Shown: one piece after another, positions 45,610 through 55,434 of the stretch
Position numbering within the stretch: the first letter of the stretch is position 1
Layout of the letters: each line of letters starts with the position of its first letter
Source of the DNA: Burkholderiaceae bacterium
Lineage (GTDB): Bacteria; Pseudomonadota; Gammaproteobacteria; Burkholderiales; Burkholderiaceae_E
Direction: 5' to 3'
Length of the DNA: 64,000 nt
Assembly (NCBI GenBank): GCA_021463505.1
Contig: JAJTYR010000009.1
Span: 17,275-81,274, forward strand
The notes under the pieces: generated by a model
Told to the model about the DNA's origin: nothing
The model's database searches: none
Seen by the model: the letters and a program-made list of their open reading frames with translations, nothing else
Position numbers and translations under genes: made by a program

Positions 45610-46236
45610 ATGCGCAAGTACCTCGTCACCGGGCTCCTGATCCTGGTGCCCCTTGCCATCACGCTGTGGGTGCTCGACCTGATCGTGACGTCGATGGACC
45701 GCACGTTGCTGCTGCTGCCGTTGCAGTGGCAGCCGCACACGCTGCTGGGGCGCGACATCCCCGGCCTCGGCGTGGTGCTCACCGTGCTGGTGGTGGCACT
45801 CACCGGCGTGCTCGCGCGCAACTTCATCGGCGAGCGGCTGGTGATCTACTGGGAGGCGCTGCTCGGGCGCATTCCGATCGTGCGCTCGATCTACTCGAGC
45901 GTGAAGCAGGTGAGCGACACCATCCTGTCGCCGAACGGGCAGGCGTTTCGCCGCGCGCTGCTGGTGCAGTACCCGCGCGCCGGCGTCTGGACGATCGCGT
46001 TCCAGACCGGCACGCCGGCCGACGAGGTCCGTCGTCGGGTCGGCATCGAGATGATCTCGGTCTACGTGCCGACGACACCCAACCCGACCTCGGGCTTCTT
46101 CCTGATGATGCCGCGCACCGAGACGATCGAACTGGACATGAGCGTCGACGAGGCGCTGAAGTACGTGGTGTCCATGGGGGTGGTCGCGCCGCCCGATCGC
46201 GGCGGCGCGCCCGTCGTCGCGATGCATCGCGAATGA
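45610..46236 (+). CDS. DUF502 family membrane protein
   Basis: 208 residues. It has two membrane helices (about 4-26 and 52-72) and a conserved central block [18 protein letters not shown], the hallmark of the DUF502 family. The C-terminal soluble domain includes [17 protein letters not shown]. Function is unknown in general; its place before aspS is conserved. It starts 24 bp after the FmdB-like gene and ends 14 bp before aspS, so the three are likely one operon. Confidence 0.92.
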   Translation: MRKYLVTGLLILVPLAITLWVLDLIVTSMDRTLLLLPLQWQPHTLLGRDIPGLGVVLTVLVVALTGVLARNFIGERLVIYWEALLGRIPIVRSIYSSVKQVSDTILSPNGQAFRRALLVQYPRAGVWTIAFQTGTPADEVRRRVGIEMISVYVPTTPNPTSGFFLMMPRTETIELDMSVDEALKYVVSMGVVAPPDRGGAPVVAMHRE

Positions 46237-46250
46237 ACCGGAGAACATCG

Positions 46251-48047
46251 ATGCGCAGCTGCTACACCGGCCAGCTCTCCATCGGGCACCTCGACCAGGT
46301 GGTGACGCTGTTCGGCTGGGTCCATCGCCGGCGCGACCACGGCGGGGTGATCTTCATCGACCTGCGCGACCGCGAGGGGCTCGCGCAGGTGGTCTGCGAC
46401 CCCGACCGGCCGCAGGTGTTCGAGGTGGCCGAGCGGATCCGCAACGAGTACTGCGTCACGGTGATCGGCACGGTGCGCCGCCGGCCCGGGGGCACGGCGA
46501 ATGCGAACATCCGCAGTGGCGAAGTCGAGGTGCTCTGCCAGCAGATCGAGATCCTCAACCCATCGGTGACGCCGCCGTTCCAGCTCGACGACGAAAACCT
46601 CTCGGAGACGACGCGGCTCACGCATCGCGTGCTCGACCTGCGCCGCGCGCCGATGCAGCAGAACCTGATGCTGCGCTACCGGGTCGCCATGGAAGTGCGC
46701 AGGCATCTCGACGCACTCGGCTTCGTCGACATCGAGACGCCGATGCTCACCCGCTCGACGCCCGAAGGCGCGCGCGACTACCTGGTGCCGTCGCGCGTGC
46801 ATCCCGGCGAGTTCTTCGCGCTGCCGCAGTCCCCGCAGCTGTTCAAGCAGCTGCTGATGGTGGCCGGCTTCGACCGCTATTACCAGATCACCAAGTGCTT
46901 CCGCGACGAAGACCTGCGCGCCGATCGCCAGCCCGAGTTCACGCAGATCGACTGCGAGACCTCGTTCCTGTCCGAGACGGAGATCCGCGCGATCTTCGAG
47001 GACATGATCCGCGTGGTGTTCCGCAACGCGATCGGGGTGGAACTCGCCACGCCGTTCCCGACGATGCCTTACGCCGGGGCGATGAGCCTGTACGGCTCCG
47101 ACAAGCCCGACCTGCGGGTGAAGCTCGCCTTCACCGAGCTCACCGACGTGATGAAGGACGTCGATTTCAAGGTCTTCAGCGCTGCCGCCAACAGCGAGGG
47201 CGGCCGCGTGGTCGCGTTGCGCGTGCCCGGCGGCGGCGAGATGACGCGCAGCGAGATCGACGGCTACGGCCAGTTCGTCGCGATCTACGGCGCCAGGGGT
47301 CTGGCATGGATCAAGGTGAACGACGAGGCGAAGGGCCGCGAGGGCCTGCAGTCGCCGATCGTCAAGAACCTGCACGACGCCGCGATCGCGGCGATCCTCG
47401 GGCGCACCGGGGCGCGCAGCGGCGACCTCGTCTTCTTCGGCGCCGACCGCGCGAAGGTGGTCAACGATGCGATCGGCGCGCTGCGCACGAAGATCGGCCA
47501 TTCCGAGTTCGGCCGGCGCAACGGCCTGTTCGAGCCGGGGTGGAAACCGCTCTGGGTCACCGACTTCCCGATGTTCGAGTACGACGAGGAAGCTGCGCGC
47601 TGGGTTGCGGTGCACCATCCGTTCACCTCGCCGAAGGACGGCCACGAAGACCTGATGGAGACCGACCCGGGTCGCTGCCTGGCCAGGGCCTACGACCTGG
47701 TGCTCAACGGTTGGGAGATCGGCGGCGGATCGGTGCGCATCCATCGCGAGGAGGTGCAGAGCAAGGTGTTCCGTGCCCTGAAGATCGGCCCCGATGAAGC
47801 ACGCGCGAAATTCGGCTTCCTGCTCGACGCGCTGCAGTACGGTGCGCCGCCGCACGGCGGCATCGCCTTCGGCCTCGACCGCATCGTGACCATGATGGCC
47901 GGTGCCGAGTCGATCCGCGACGTCATCGCGTTCCCGAAGACCCAGCGCGCGCAGTGCCTGCTGACCCAGGCGCCGTCGCCGGTCGACGAGAAGCAGTTGC
48001 GCGAGTTGCACATCCGCCTGCGGACCGCCGACCCGGCCAGGGCGTGA
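46251..48047 (+). CDS. aspS: Aspartyl-tRNA synthetase
   Basis: 598 residues. AspS attaches aspartate to tRNA-Asp. The OB anticodon domain runs at about 1-110 and begins [10 protein letters not shown]. Class II catalytic motifs include [21 protein letters not shown] (motif 2) and [10 protein letters not shown] (motif 3), with a bacterial GAD insertion domain between. Two in-frame ATGs exist (46233, 46251); GGAG at -11 selects 46251. The enzyme may be discriminating or non-discriminating; gatCAB is not in the window. nudB follows after 28 bp. Confidence 0.97.
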   Translation: MRSCYTGQLSIGHLDQVVTLFGWVHRRRDHGGVIFIDLRDREGLAQVVCDPDRPQVFEVAERIRNEYCVTVIGTVRRRPGGTANANIRSGEVEVLCQQIEILNPSVTPPFQLDDENLSETTRLTHRVLDLRRAPMQQNLMLRYRVAMEVRRHLDALGFVDIETPMLTRSTPEGARDYLVPSRVHPGEFFALPQSPQLFKQLLMVAGFDRYYQITKCFRDEDLRADRQPEFTQIDCETSFLSETEIRAIFEDMIRVVFRNAIGVELATPFPTMPYAGAMSLYGSDKPDLRVKLAFTELTDVMKDVDFKVFSAAANSEGGRVVALRVPGGGEMTRSEIDGYGQFVAIYGARGLAWIKVNDEAKGREGLQSPIVKNLHDAAIAAILGRTGARSGDLVFFGADRAKVVNDAIGALRTKIGHSEFGRRNGLFEPGWKPLWVTDFPMFEYDEEAARWVAVHHPFTSPKDGHEDLMETDPGRCLARAYDLVLNGWEIGGGSVRIHREEVQSKVFRALKIGPDEARAKFGFLLDALQYGAPPHGGIAFGLDRIVTMMAGAESIRDVIAFPKTQRAQCLLTQAPSPVDEKQLRELHIRLRTADPARA

Positions 48048-48075
48048 TCACGGGCGCGTGTGCGAGGGTGGCGAC

Positions 48076-48528
48076 ATGGCAGGCACCAAGATCCCCGAGT
48101 CGGTACTGGTCGTGATCCACACCCCCGACCTGCGCGTGCTGCTGCTCGAGCGCGCTGACCATCCGGGCTTCTGGCAGTCGGTCACCGGAAGCAGGGCGCG
48201 AGCCGACGAGCCGCTGGCCGAGACCTGCCGGCGCGAAGTGCTGGAGGAAACCGGGCTCGACACCGCGCAGCACGAGCTCACCGACTGGCACCTCGTGAAC
48301 CGCTACGAGATCTACGCGCACTGGCGGCATCGCTACGCCGCAGGCGTGACGCACAACACCGAGCACGTGTTCGGACTGCGGATTCCCGACGCCCTGCCGG
48401 TGCGCGTGGCGCCGCGCGAACATCTGCGCTACGAGTGGCTGGCCTGGGATCGGGCCGTCGGGCGCTGTTTCTCGTGGAGCAACGCCGAGGCGATCCGGCA
48501 GTTGCCGCGCCGCGCGGTGACTGCCTGA
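48076..48528 (+). CDS. nudB: Dihydroneopterin triphosphate diphosphatase (NudB, Nudix)
   Basis: 150 residues with a Nudix box from Gly38 to LEETGL (pattern GX5EX7REVLEETG). The NudB-specific stretches ESVLVVIHT, GFWQSVTGS and YEWLAWDRAV are clear. NudB removes pyrophosphate from 7,8-dihydroneopterin triphosphate in folate synthesis. ATG 48076 was chosen over an in-frame GTG at 48058. It sits after aspS and overlaps the next gene by one base (TGATG), an order shared by many proteobacteria. Confidence 0.9.
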   Translation: MAGTKIPESVLVVIHTPDLRVLLLERADHPGFWQSVTGSRARADEPLAETCRREVLEETGLDTAQHELTDWHLVNRYEIYAHWRHRYAAGVTHNTEHVFGLRIPDALPVRVAPREHLRYEWLAWDRAVGRCFSWSNAEAIRQLPRRAVTA

Positions 48529-49547
48529 TGAACGCCACCGCGCACCGTCCACGTGCACCCGCCGGGCCGCCGGAGACGCCCGAGACGCCGCGCGGCGGCC
48601 GCCGGCGGACGGCCAAGCCACGCCGCGGCGCGTTGCCGCCGAAGGCGCAGGCCGAGGGGGTCGCCGGCGCGACCTTGCGCGTGTCCACCTACAACATCCA
48701 CAAGGGCGTGCTGCGCGATTTCATCGGTCTGCGGCGCGTCACGCGCATTCACGAGTTGCGCACGCGCCTGCACGAACTCGACAGCGACCTGGTCTTCCTG
48801 CAGGAGGTTCAGGGCCGGCACGAGCGCCACGCGCGGCGCCTCGAGCACTGGCCCGACGAGCCGCAGGACGTCTTTCTCGCGCGCTCGCCCAGGCTGCGCC
48901 AGACGTTCCAGACGGCCTACGGCCGCAACGCCAGCTACCTGCACGGGCACCACGGCAACGCGCTGCTGTCGCGCTACCCGATCGTCGACCTGGAAAACCG
49001 CGACATCTCCGACCACGCGCTCGAGAAGCGCGGCGTGCTGCACTGCGTGGTCAAGGTCGACCGCCACGACGTGCACTGTTTCGTCGTCCACTTCGGGCTG
49101 CTCGCGCGCAGTCGCGAGCGACAACTCGGGGCGTTGATCGACTGGGTCTCGCACACGGTGTCCGTCGGGGCTCCGTTGATCATCGCCGGCGACTTCAACG
49201 ACTGGCGCAACCAGCTCTCCGAGCGCCTGTGCCGCGAGATCGGCGTGATCGAGGTCTTCGACGCGGTCAAGCCCCGGTTCGAATTCGTGCAGCGCGCCGC
49301 CTGGTTCGCGCGCGATCGCTGGCCCGCGATCGAGGTGCCCGAGGCCGCGATGCCACCCGGCGCGCCGCGGATGGTGCGTACGGCGCGCACGTTTCCATCG
49401 CTGGTGCCGTGGTTCCGGATGGACCGGATCTACCAGCGCGGGTTCCGCGTGAATGCGGCCCGGGTGTTGCGCGGCATCGAGTGGGCGCGCCTGTCCGACC
49501 ACAGTCCGCTGGTGGCCGACCTCGAACTGGTCGAGCCCGGGGCCTGA
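48528..49547 (+). CDS. Endonuclease/exonuclease/phosphatase (EEP) family protein
   Basis: 339 residues. The EEP fold is shown by STYNIHKGV (Asn), VFLQEVQGR (catalytic Glu), ALLSRYPI, IAGDFNDWR (Asp/Asn), and LSDHSPLVADLEL (His). The first 40 residues are basic and low complexity. The family acts on DNA, phosphoinositides or related phosphodiesters; the substrate is not defined. It lies one gene before clsB, a pair often conserved in betaproteobacteria, so a role near membrane phospholipid is possible. It overlaps nudB. Confidence 0.88.
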   Translation: MNATAHRPRAPAGPPETPETPRGGRRRTAKPRRGALPPKAQAEGVAGATLRVSTYNIHKGVLRDFIGLRRVTRIHELRTRLHELDSDLVFLQEVQGRHERHARRLEHWPDEPQDVFLARSPRLRQTFQTAYGRNASYLHGHHGNALLSRYPIVDLENRDISDHALEKRGVLHCVVKVDRHDVHCFVVHFGLLARSRERQLGALIDWVSHTVSVGAPLIIAGDFNDWRNQLSERLCREIGVIEVFDAVKPRFEFVQRAAWFARDRWPAIEVPEAAMPPGAPRMVRTARTFPSLVPWFRMDRIYQRGFRVNAARVLRGIEWARLSDHSPLVADLELVEPGA

Positions 49548-49571
49548 AAGACCTCCGGGACGGTGCCGCCC

Positions 49572-50849
49572 ATGCCCGGCCCGGCACCGAGCGCCAACGA
49601 CGTGATCGACCGTCAGCACGTTTCGCTGCCCTGGTACGAGAGCCTGAATCCCGTCGTGCGCGGCGGCCACGAGGTTGCGCTGCTCGAGTCGGGCCGTGAA
49701 TTCTTCCCGGCGCTCGAAGATGCGATCGGCACGGCCGTTGATTGCATCTACCTCGAAACCTACATCTTCAACGACGATCCGAGCGGGCGTCGCGTGGCCG
49801 AAGCACTGGCCGCGGCGGCACGGCGCGGCGTCGCCGTGCACCTGATCGTCGATGGCTTCGGCACTGCGCCCGGCGATGGCCAGTGGCAGCAGACGCTGCG
49901 GGCCGCCGGCGTGCGGCTGCAGACGTTCCGGCCGGATCGGCGCCGCTTCGCTCTCGATCGCCAGCGATTGCGCCGGCTGCACCGCAAACTCGCGGTGATC
50001 GACGGGCGCGTGGCCTTCGTCGGCGGGATCAACGTGCTCGACGACTGGTACGACCCGAATCACGGCCGACTCGACGATCCGCGGCTCGACTATGCGGTGC
50101 GCGTGCGCGGCCCGCTCGTGGCGCAGGCGCACGTCGCGGCGGCACGCCTGTGGTGGGAGGTCGCCACGGTCAACCGCTCGCTGCGCCGCGGCGCCGACGG
50201 TAAGGCGACAGGATGGCCGACGTGGTTGCAGTTGCCCGATCCGGTGGCGAGCGAGGTCACGTCGGCGGGGCGCGTACGCGCCGCGCTGATGCTGCGCGAC
50301 AACCTCAGGCATCGACGCACGATCGAGCGCGCTTACCTGCGCGCCATGGGCCGCGCGCGCCACGAGGTGCTGCTCGCGAGCGCATACTTCCTGCCCGGCG
50401 TACGCTTCCGGCGTGCGCTTCTGGCCGCAGTGCGTCGCGGCGTGCGGGTGCGCCTGCTGCTGCAGGGCAAGGTCGAGTACCGGCTGCCGCACTACGGCAC
50501 GCAGGCGCTGTACGACGAGTTGTTGCGCGGCGGCGTCGAGATCATCGAGTACCGGCGCAGCTTCCTGCACGCCAAGGTGGCGGTGATCGACGACTGGGCG
50601 ACGGTCGGCTCGTCCAACATCGACCCGTTCTCGCTGCTGCTCGCGCGCGAGGCCAACGTCGGTGTCCACGACGCCGCATTTGCGCGCGCGTTGCGCGCGC
50701 GCCTCGACGCCGCGATCGAGGCCGGCGGCGTGCCGATCCGGCTGCAGAGCCACCAGCGCCGTCCGTGGCCGGTACGCATGATGAACGCGCTCGCCTTCCT
50801 CGTGCTGCGCGTCGGCGTGGCACTGAGCGGCGCGGGCAGCCGGTACTGA
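49572..50849 (+). CDS. clsB: Cardiolipin synthase B (phospholipase D superfamily)
   Basis: 425 residues. Two HKD active sites are seen, HRKLAVIDGRVAFVGGIN and HAKVAVIDDWATVGSSN, the hallmarks of cardiolipin synthase B. A C-terminal hydrophobic segment (NALAFLVLRVGVALSGAG) may anchor it to the inner membrane. ClsB makes cardiolipin from phosphatidylglycerol. ATG 49572 was chosen; an in-frame GTG at 49563 is possible, as neither has a strong ribosome-binding site. It follows the EEP gene by 24 bp. A tandem repeat begins immediately after the stop. Confidence 0.93.
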   Translation: MPGPAPSANDVIDRQHVSLPWYESLNPVVRGGHEVALLESGREFFPALEDAIGTAVDCIYLETYIFNDDPSGRRVAEALAAAARRGVAVHLIVDGFGTAPGDGQWQQTLRAAGVRLQTFRPDRRRFALDRQRLRRLHRKLAVIDGRVAFVGGINVLDDWYDPNHGRLDDPRLDYAVRVRGPLVAQAHVAAARLWWEVATVNRSLRRGADGKATGWPTWLQLPDPVASEVTSAGRVRAALMLRDNLRHRRTIERAYLRAMGRARHEVLLASAYFLPGVRFRRALLAAVRRGVRVRLLLQGKVEYRLPHYGTQALYDELLRGGVEIIEYRRSFLHAKVAVIDDWATVGSSNIDPFSLLLAREANVGVHDAAFARALRARLDAAIEAGGVPIRLQSHQRRPWPVRMMNALAFLVLRVGVALSGAGSRY

Positions 50850-50886
50850 GAGCGGGCGGCACTGAGCGGGCGGCACTGAGCGGGCG
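50850..50886. repeat. 14-bp tandem repeat between convergent genes
   Basis: GAGCGGGCGGCACT occurs at 50850-50863 and 50864-50877, and its first nine bases again at 50878-50886, giving about 2.6 exact copies. The array fills the 44-bp gap between clsB and the glutamine-amidotransferase gene. Similar degenerate sequence in the clsB 3' end suggests expansion by slippage. Confidence 0.85.
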
Positions 50887-50893
50887 ATGTCGA

Positions 50894-51688
50894 TCAGCCC
50901 CCGGCCGCCTCGCGCATGCGCTGCGCGGCGGCCAGGAAATCCAGCACGATCGGTGCGCTGTCGAGCAGCCCGCGCGCGTGGCCGTGGAACTCCGGATGCC
51001 ACTGCAGCCCCATCGCATACCCGGTCCCGCGCCAGCGGATCGCTTCGACGATGCCGTCGGCGCTCGAGCGGGCGTCGATCACCAGGTCGGAGCCGAGCCG
51101 ATCGACCGCCTGGTGGTGGATGCTGGTGACGCGCGCGGGCACGAGCCCGTCGTACAGGCCTTCCAGGCGCGATCCGGGTTCGAAGTCGATCGCGTGCTGC
51201 AACTCGTCGTAGAGATCGTGGTCCACGTGCGCGATCGCGCCCGGGCACTGGGTGGCGATGTCCTGGAACAGGGTGCCGCCGAACGCGACGTTGAGCACCT
51301 GCGCGCCGCGGCAGATGCCCAGCACCGGCTTGCCCTGCGCCATGAATTCGTGCAGCAACTCCATCTCGTAGCGGTCGCGCACGATGTCGCCCGCCCAGTC
51401 GGCGCGCATCGGCTGCTGGCCGTACGAACGCGGGCTGACATCGGCTCCGCCCTGCAGCACCAGCGCGTCGAGTTCGCGCACGTAGCTTCGCATCGAGATG
51501 CCGCGCCGGGTCACGCCGGCGTCGGCGCCGAGCGTCGGGATCATCAGGACGATCGCGCCGTGCGACATGATCCAGTGCGCGATCGACTGCTCCAGGTACT
51601 GCAGCGTCTTGCCGCGAAAGCCCAGTTCGCTGGGCGGTGCGTGCATCAGCCGCGCCGACAGGCCGATCTTCAGCGGCCGGGGAACCAT
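50894..51688 (-). CDS. Class I glutamine amidotransferase-like gamma-glutamyl hydrolase (PuuD/peptidase C26 family)
   Basis: 264 residues. The triad is present: Cys126 in VLGICRGAQVLNV, and His231/Glu233 in GLQWHPEF. It has the PuuD-type substrate-binding DALVLQGGADVSP. Enzymes of this group cleave gamma-glutamyl bonds (for example gamma-glutamyl-GABA). The gene begins 6 bp after the ybdK stop on the same strand. That pairing of a gamma-glutamyl ligase with a gamma-glutamyl hydrolase is suggestive, but the substrate is not known. Confidence 0.88.
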   Translation of the reverse strand: MVPRPLKIGLSARLMHAPPSELGFRGKTLQYLEQSIAHWIMSHGAIVLMIPTLGADAGVTRRGISMRSYVRELDALVLQGGADVSPRSYGQQPMRADWAGDIVRDRYEMELLHEFMAQGKPVLGICRGAQVLNVAFGGTLFQDIATQCPGAIAHVDHDLYDELQHAIDFEPGSRLEGLYDGLVPARVTSIHHQAVDRLGSDLVIDARSSADGIVEAIRWRGTGYAMGLQWHPEFHGHARGLLDSAPIVLDFLAAAQRMREAAGG

Positions 51689-51694
51689 GGTCGG

Positions 51695-52810
51695 TCAGCG
51701 GCTCCAGCGCAGGCACTGCTGGCGGACCACCTCGGGCAGCAGGTGCTCGCGCCCGAAGGTGTCGCGGATCCAGGTCGCGTCGTTGCCCAGCGTGCCGATG
51801 TCGTCGCGCACGCGCCGGCAGGCGTCCTCGGCGCCGAGTTCGATCGCGTGGTGCTCGACGGCAGCGAGCGTCGCGGCGATGTCGTCGCGGATCGTGCGGT
51901 GCTCGCCGGTCTGCGGATCGACGAAAGTGCCGTCGAAGCCGAAGCGGCAGGCCTGGAAGCGGTTGAAGCTGTAGACGAGATAGTCGTCCTCGGCGGGCCG
52001 GAACGGCTGTTCGAAGCTCAACCAGCGCGCCACCGACTGGATGTAGGCGGCGAGCGCGGCCGCTTTCTCGATCGTGAGCGGGGTGTCGAGCACCCGCACC
52101 TCGATGGTGCCGTACTCCGGCTTCGGCCGGATGTCCCAGTAGAAGTCCTTCATGCTCTGCACGACGCCGGTGCGCGTCATCTTGTCGAAGTAGCGGGTGA
52201 ACTCGTCCCAGGTCAGCGCGAACGGTGCGCGGCCCGACAGCGGGAAGGCGAACACCGAGTTCAGTCGTGCGGAGTGAAAACCCGTGTCGGTGCCCTGCAC
52301 GAATGGCGACGACGCCGACAGCGCGATGAAGTGCGGGATGAAGCGCGACAGGCCGTGCAGCAGCACCAGCGCTGCATCCGGGCCCGGGCAGCCGACGTGC
52401 ACGTGCTGCCCGAAGATGGTGAACTGCTTCGACAGGTAGCCGTACAGTTCCGACAGCATGTGGAAGCGCGGCGTGTCGTAGATGCGCCGTCGGCTCCAGT
52501 CCTGGAACGGGTGCGTGCCGCCGCCGGACAGGCCGAGGTTGAGCTTGCCGGCACACTCCACCAGCACGTCGCGGCTTTCGCGCAGGTGGTGCAGGACCTC
52601 CGTGTAGTCGGCACACACGCCGGTGGACAGCTCGATCATGCTGTCGGTCATTTCGGGCTTCACCTCGCCGGGCAGCCTGCGCCGGCCGGCAAGGCGCAGC
52701 AGGTCGCGCGCGCCGTGCGAGAGGTCGTAGTCGTGGGTGTCGACGATCTGCAGCTCGAGCTCGACCCCGAGCGTGAGCGCGCGCGATTCGGCGAAGGCTT
52801 CCAGTGGCAT
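51695..52810 (-). CDS. ybdK: YbdK-family carboxylate-amine ligase (GCS2, glutamate-cysteine ligase-like)
   Basis: 371 residues. The GCS2 family signatures are [35 protein letters not shown], and [12 protein letters not shown]. Motif [11 protein letters not shown] completes the ATP-grasp-like GCS fold. E. coli YbdK has weak glutamate-cysteine ligase activity; the physiological product is unclear. GGAG lies 7 bases before ATG 52810. It stands between the antiporter (16-bp gap) and the gamma-glutamyl hydrolase (6-bp gap) and is very likely in one transcript with them. Confidence 0.9.
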   Translation of the reverse strand: MPLEAFAESRALTLGVELELQIVDTHDYDLSHGARDLLRLAGRRRLPGEVKPEMTDSMIELSTGVCADYTEVLHHLRESRDVLVECAGKLNLGLSGGGTHPFQDWSRRRIYDTPRFHMLSELYGYLSKQFTIFGQHVHVGCPGPDAALVLLHGLSRFIPHFIALSASSPFVQGTDTGFHSARLNSVFAFPLSGRAPFALTWDEFTRYFDKMTRTGVVQSMKDFYWDIRPKPEYGTIEVRVLDTPLTIEKAAALAAYIQSVARWLSFEQPFRPAEDDYLVYSFNRFQACRFGFDGTFVDPQTGEHRTIRDDIAATLAAVEHHAIELGAEDACRRVRDDIGTLGNDATWIRDTFGREHLLPEVVRQQCLRWSR

Positions 52811-52826
52811 GGGCGTCTCCGTCGGG

Positions 52827-54044
52827 TCAGTGGACGTTGTCTTCGTTCACGTACCGCAGCGCCGCCTGCACCGCGATCGGGCCGGCCAGTTCCAGCACCG
52901 CGACCGCGCTGAACACGATGCCGGTGAGATGCGCTGCGAACTCGGGGTAGACCGCCCGCAGGTCGGCCATCAGCACCAGTGCAGCGCCCGAGACCGGCAT
53001 CAGCGCGACGCCCAGCGCCAGCGCCTGCCGCATCGAAATGCCGCTGGGACGCCCCAGTACCACGGTCACCAGTGTCTTGGCGGCGAACCGCGCGAGAATC
53101 ACGGCCAGCCCCAGGGCGGCGCCCGTCATCAGTGCGTCCACCGACCAGACCGATCCGGTGATGACGAACAGCAGCAGCACCAGTGCCCCGCCGGCGGTCC
53201 CGAAGTGGCGCGGCCAGATCCACGGCCGCTCGGTGCTGTTGCGCAGCATCAGGCCCGCCAGCAGCGGCACCAGCAGCGTCGACAGGTTGGCCATCTTCGT
53301 CAGCGACAGCGCCAGCAGGATCATGCCCAGCAGCAGCAACGCCGAATTCTCGTTGCGCAGGTCGAGGCGGCGCGCGATCAGTGACACGCACCAGGCGAGC
53401 AGCGCGGCCACCACCGCCGAGCCGACGAGCAGGTACAGCGGGTGCGCGATCGAGCGCAACCAGCTGCCGGCGACTTCGGCGTGCAACCAGCCGACGACGA
53501 ACTTCGAGGCCAGCACCGCGTAGAAGGTGTTCAGCCCGGTGAGCACGATCATGCGCTCGGTCACCTGCCCGGATGCGTTGAACTCGGACGCGACCCGCAT
53601 GACCACCGCCGGTGAAGTCGCCACCATGATCGCGGCCACCGCGGCGGCCACCGACGGCTGGATCCCCAGGAAGGCCAGCGTCAGGTAGACCGCGACGAAG
53701 CTCAGCGCGGCTTCGACCAGGCTGGTCGCCAGCAGCCATGGATTGGCGCGCAGCCAGCGCAGGTTGATGCGCGCGCCAAGTTCGAACAGCAGCAGCGCCA
53801 GTCCGAGGTCGACGATCAGGCGCAGGCCGGGTTCGGGCGCGGCGCCACCGATGCCGGGCCCGAGTGCCGACACCGCCGTGCCGACCGCGGCATAGCCGAC
53901 CACCCGCGGAAGCTTCAGCGCGCGGAACACGAACTCGCCCAGAAGCCCGGCGACGACGATCGTCAGCGACACCCACAACAGGGCGTCGGGCGCGAGCGGC
54001 CAGGATGGCAGGAAGAACAGGTCGGAGCGATTGTCACCGGTCAT
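52827..54044 (-). CDS. CPA2-type cation:proton antiporter (Kef-like, no RCK domain)
   Basis: 405 residues with about 11-13 predicted helices. A typical Kef start is [17 protein letters not shown], and the inner repeat is [16 protein letters not shown]. The exchange-site region is [27 protein letters not shown] in shortened view. KefB/KefC proteins carry a C-terminal TrkA-N/RCK domain sensing glutathione; this one ends soon after the last helix, so it lacks that domain. It probably exports K+ or another cation against H+. Start 54044 has GGAG at -12. 55 bp downstream of mscS-like gene. Confidence 0.88.
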   Translation of the reverse strand: MTGDNRSDLFFLPSWPLAPDALLWVSLTIVVAGLLGEFVFRALKLPRVVGYAAVGTAVSALGPGIGGAAPEPGLRLIVDLGLALLLFELGARINLRWLRANPWLLATSLVEAALSFVAVYLTLAFLGIQPSVAAAVAAIMVATSPAVVMRVASEFNASGQVTERMIVLTGLNTFYAVLASKFVVGWLHAEVAGSWLRSIAHPLYLLVGSAVVAALLAWCVSLIARRLDLRNENSALLLLGMILLALSLTKMANLSTLLVPLLAGLMLRNSTERPWIWPRHFGTAGGALVLLLFVITGSVWSVDALMTGAALGLAVILARFAAKTLVTVVLGRPSGISMRQALALGVALMPVSGAALVLMADLRAVYPEFAAHLTGIVFSAVAVLELAGPIAVQAALRYVNEDNVH

Positions 54045-54099
54045 CGTCGTGATCTCCGCAGGGGTGCTGCCCGGGGCCGTCGCCGCGGCAGGCGTGTGT

Positions 54100-55011
54100 T
54101 CACGGCGTCGCGCGGCCGGACCGCGGCCCGACATCGATGCTCGCGCGCGCGCCCGGCGCGATCGTTTCGAGCATCAGCGTGCGATGCGGGAACGGGATCG
54201 AAATGCCGGCGCGGTCGAACGCCGCCTTCAGCCGCTTCAGGTATTCGCGGCGCACGCTCCACTGCTCCAGGGGCTGGGTGCGGATGCGCGCCCGGATCAT
54301 CACGGCCGATTCGGCCCACTGTTCGACCCCGGCGATGTCCAGGCCGTCGATGATCTTCGGCCCGAATTCGGGCGACCGGCGCAGCGCTTCGGCGGTCTCG
54401 CGCATGACCGCGAAGACGCGCTCGATGTCCTCGCGATAGGCCACGCCGATGTCGACCGCCGCGAACGCGAACTCGGTCGACATGTTGGTCACGGTCGTGA
54501 TGAGTCCGTTCGAGATGTAGTGGACGCTGCCGTCGTAGCTGCGCAGCCGGGTGCGGCGCAGGCTCAGCTGTTCGACGACGCCGGACTTGCCGGCGATCTC
54601 CACGACGTCGCCGACGCGGATCTGGTTCTCGATCAGCAGGAAGAAGCCGGCGAACATGTCCTTGACCAGGCTCTGCGCGCCGAAGCCCACCGCGATGCCG
54701 ACGACCCCGGCGGCCCCGAGTATTGGCGCGATCGACAGTCCGAGCTGGTTGAGCATCACCAGCACGGCCACGACCATGATCAGCACCGTGGACGTGTGCC
54801 GCATCACCCTGCCGACGGTCTCCACGCGGCGCCGCTCCTCGGTCGACGCCGCCCGATTGGACACTCCGGCGAAGAAGCGCCGCAGCAGACGATTGACGAG
54901 GTAGCGCAACACGAACGCCGCCAGCAGCACGCCGGCAAGCGAGGCGAGCATCCCCAGGCCGGGCGCGTACGGCGCGATCCACGCCTTCAGTTCGAGCAGC
55001 TGTTCGCGCAT
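54100..55011 (-). CDS. MscS-family small-conductance mechanosensitive channel
   Basis: 303 residues. Three membrane helices lie in the N-terminal part (about 18-42, 63-84, 88-110). The pore helix has the MscS signature GAAGVVGIAVGFGAQSLVKD, and the beta domain follows in IRVGDVVEIAGKSGVVEQ. The C-terminal alpha/beta vestibule is complete. Such channels release solutes when the membrane stretches after osmotic down-shock. AGGAG precedes ATG 55011. A perfect TATAAT for this strand lies 190 bp upstream. Probably the first gene of the antiporter-ybdK-amidohydrolase run. Confidence 0.93.
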   Translation of the reverse strand: MREQLLELKAWIAPYAPGLGMLASLAGVLLAAFVLRYLVNRLLRRFFAGVSNRAASTEERRRVETVGRVMRHTSTVLIMVVAVLVMLNQLGLSIAPILGAAGVVGIAVGFGAQSLVKDMFAGFFLLIENQIRVGDVVEIAGKSGVVEQLSLRRTRLRSYDGSVHYISNGLITTVTNMSTEFAFAAVDIGVAYREDIERVFAVMRETAEALRRSPEFGPKIIDGLDIAGVEQWAESAVMIRARIRTQPLEQWSVRREYLKRLKAAFDRAGISIPFPHRTLMLETIAPGARASIDVGPRSGRATP

Positions 55012-55434
55012 GCTTTGTCTTCTCCTGTCGTCGGCCCGCCGGCGAGTCCGCGCGGCACGGTGGAGGACACGCGGGCACGGCGGAGAACCTGCGGCAACGC
55101 ACGCGGCCGCGGCATGGCGGATTCGGGCGCCCGGTGCCGGAGCGCCCGCAGTCGCGGGCGGCACGGGGGACGTATCGACGGCGCCCTCCGGCGCCGAGCC
55201 GCGATTATACCCGCCGCCGGTTCGGCCACCCTTGGCACTCGAGCGGGCTCGCGATGCGTGTGCCTGCCCGCACCGGCGGACGTGCCGGCGCGGGCGTTCG
55301 GCGCGTCGGGCGCCGACGGGTTGCTGCTGCGGCGCAGCATCAGAGCCAACCCTCTAACGTCGGTCCCGGGCATGTGCGGCGCGACCGGTTTGCGGTAAGC
55401 TCGCAAAAAAGAACGAGCGTTCGGAAAATTCTCG
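55012..55434. other. 423-bp intergenic region between divergent mscS-like gene and tetR
   Basis: I see no gene here. On the minus strand TATAAT (55209-55204) could be the -10 of the mscS-like gene, but no convincing -35 matches it. A GC-rich inverted repeat around 55185-55200 lacks a T tract. The right end holds an operator-like palindrome listed separately, next to an A-rich run at 55405-55410. The middle (55215-55380) is ordinary GC-rich DNA. Confidence 0.6.
55409..55424. promoter_or_regulatory. Candidate TetR operator 1, upstream of tetR
   Basis: AAGAACG-AG-CGTTCGG fits a 16-bp palindrome CCGAACG-NN-CGTTCGG, with the right half exact and the left half 5 of 7. It ends 10 bp before the tetR ATG, where it would block its own transcription. 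The same site recurs at 56112-56127. Inferred by eye. Confidence 0.55.

Noticed and set aside
55185..55200. GC-rich inverted repeat upstream of tetR as a terminator
   Set aside because: No T tract follows on either strand and no gene ends nearby.
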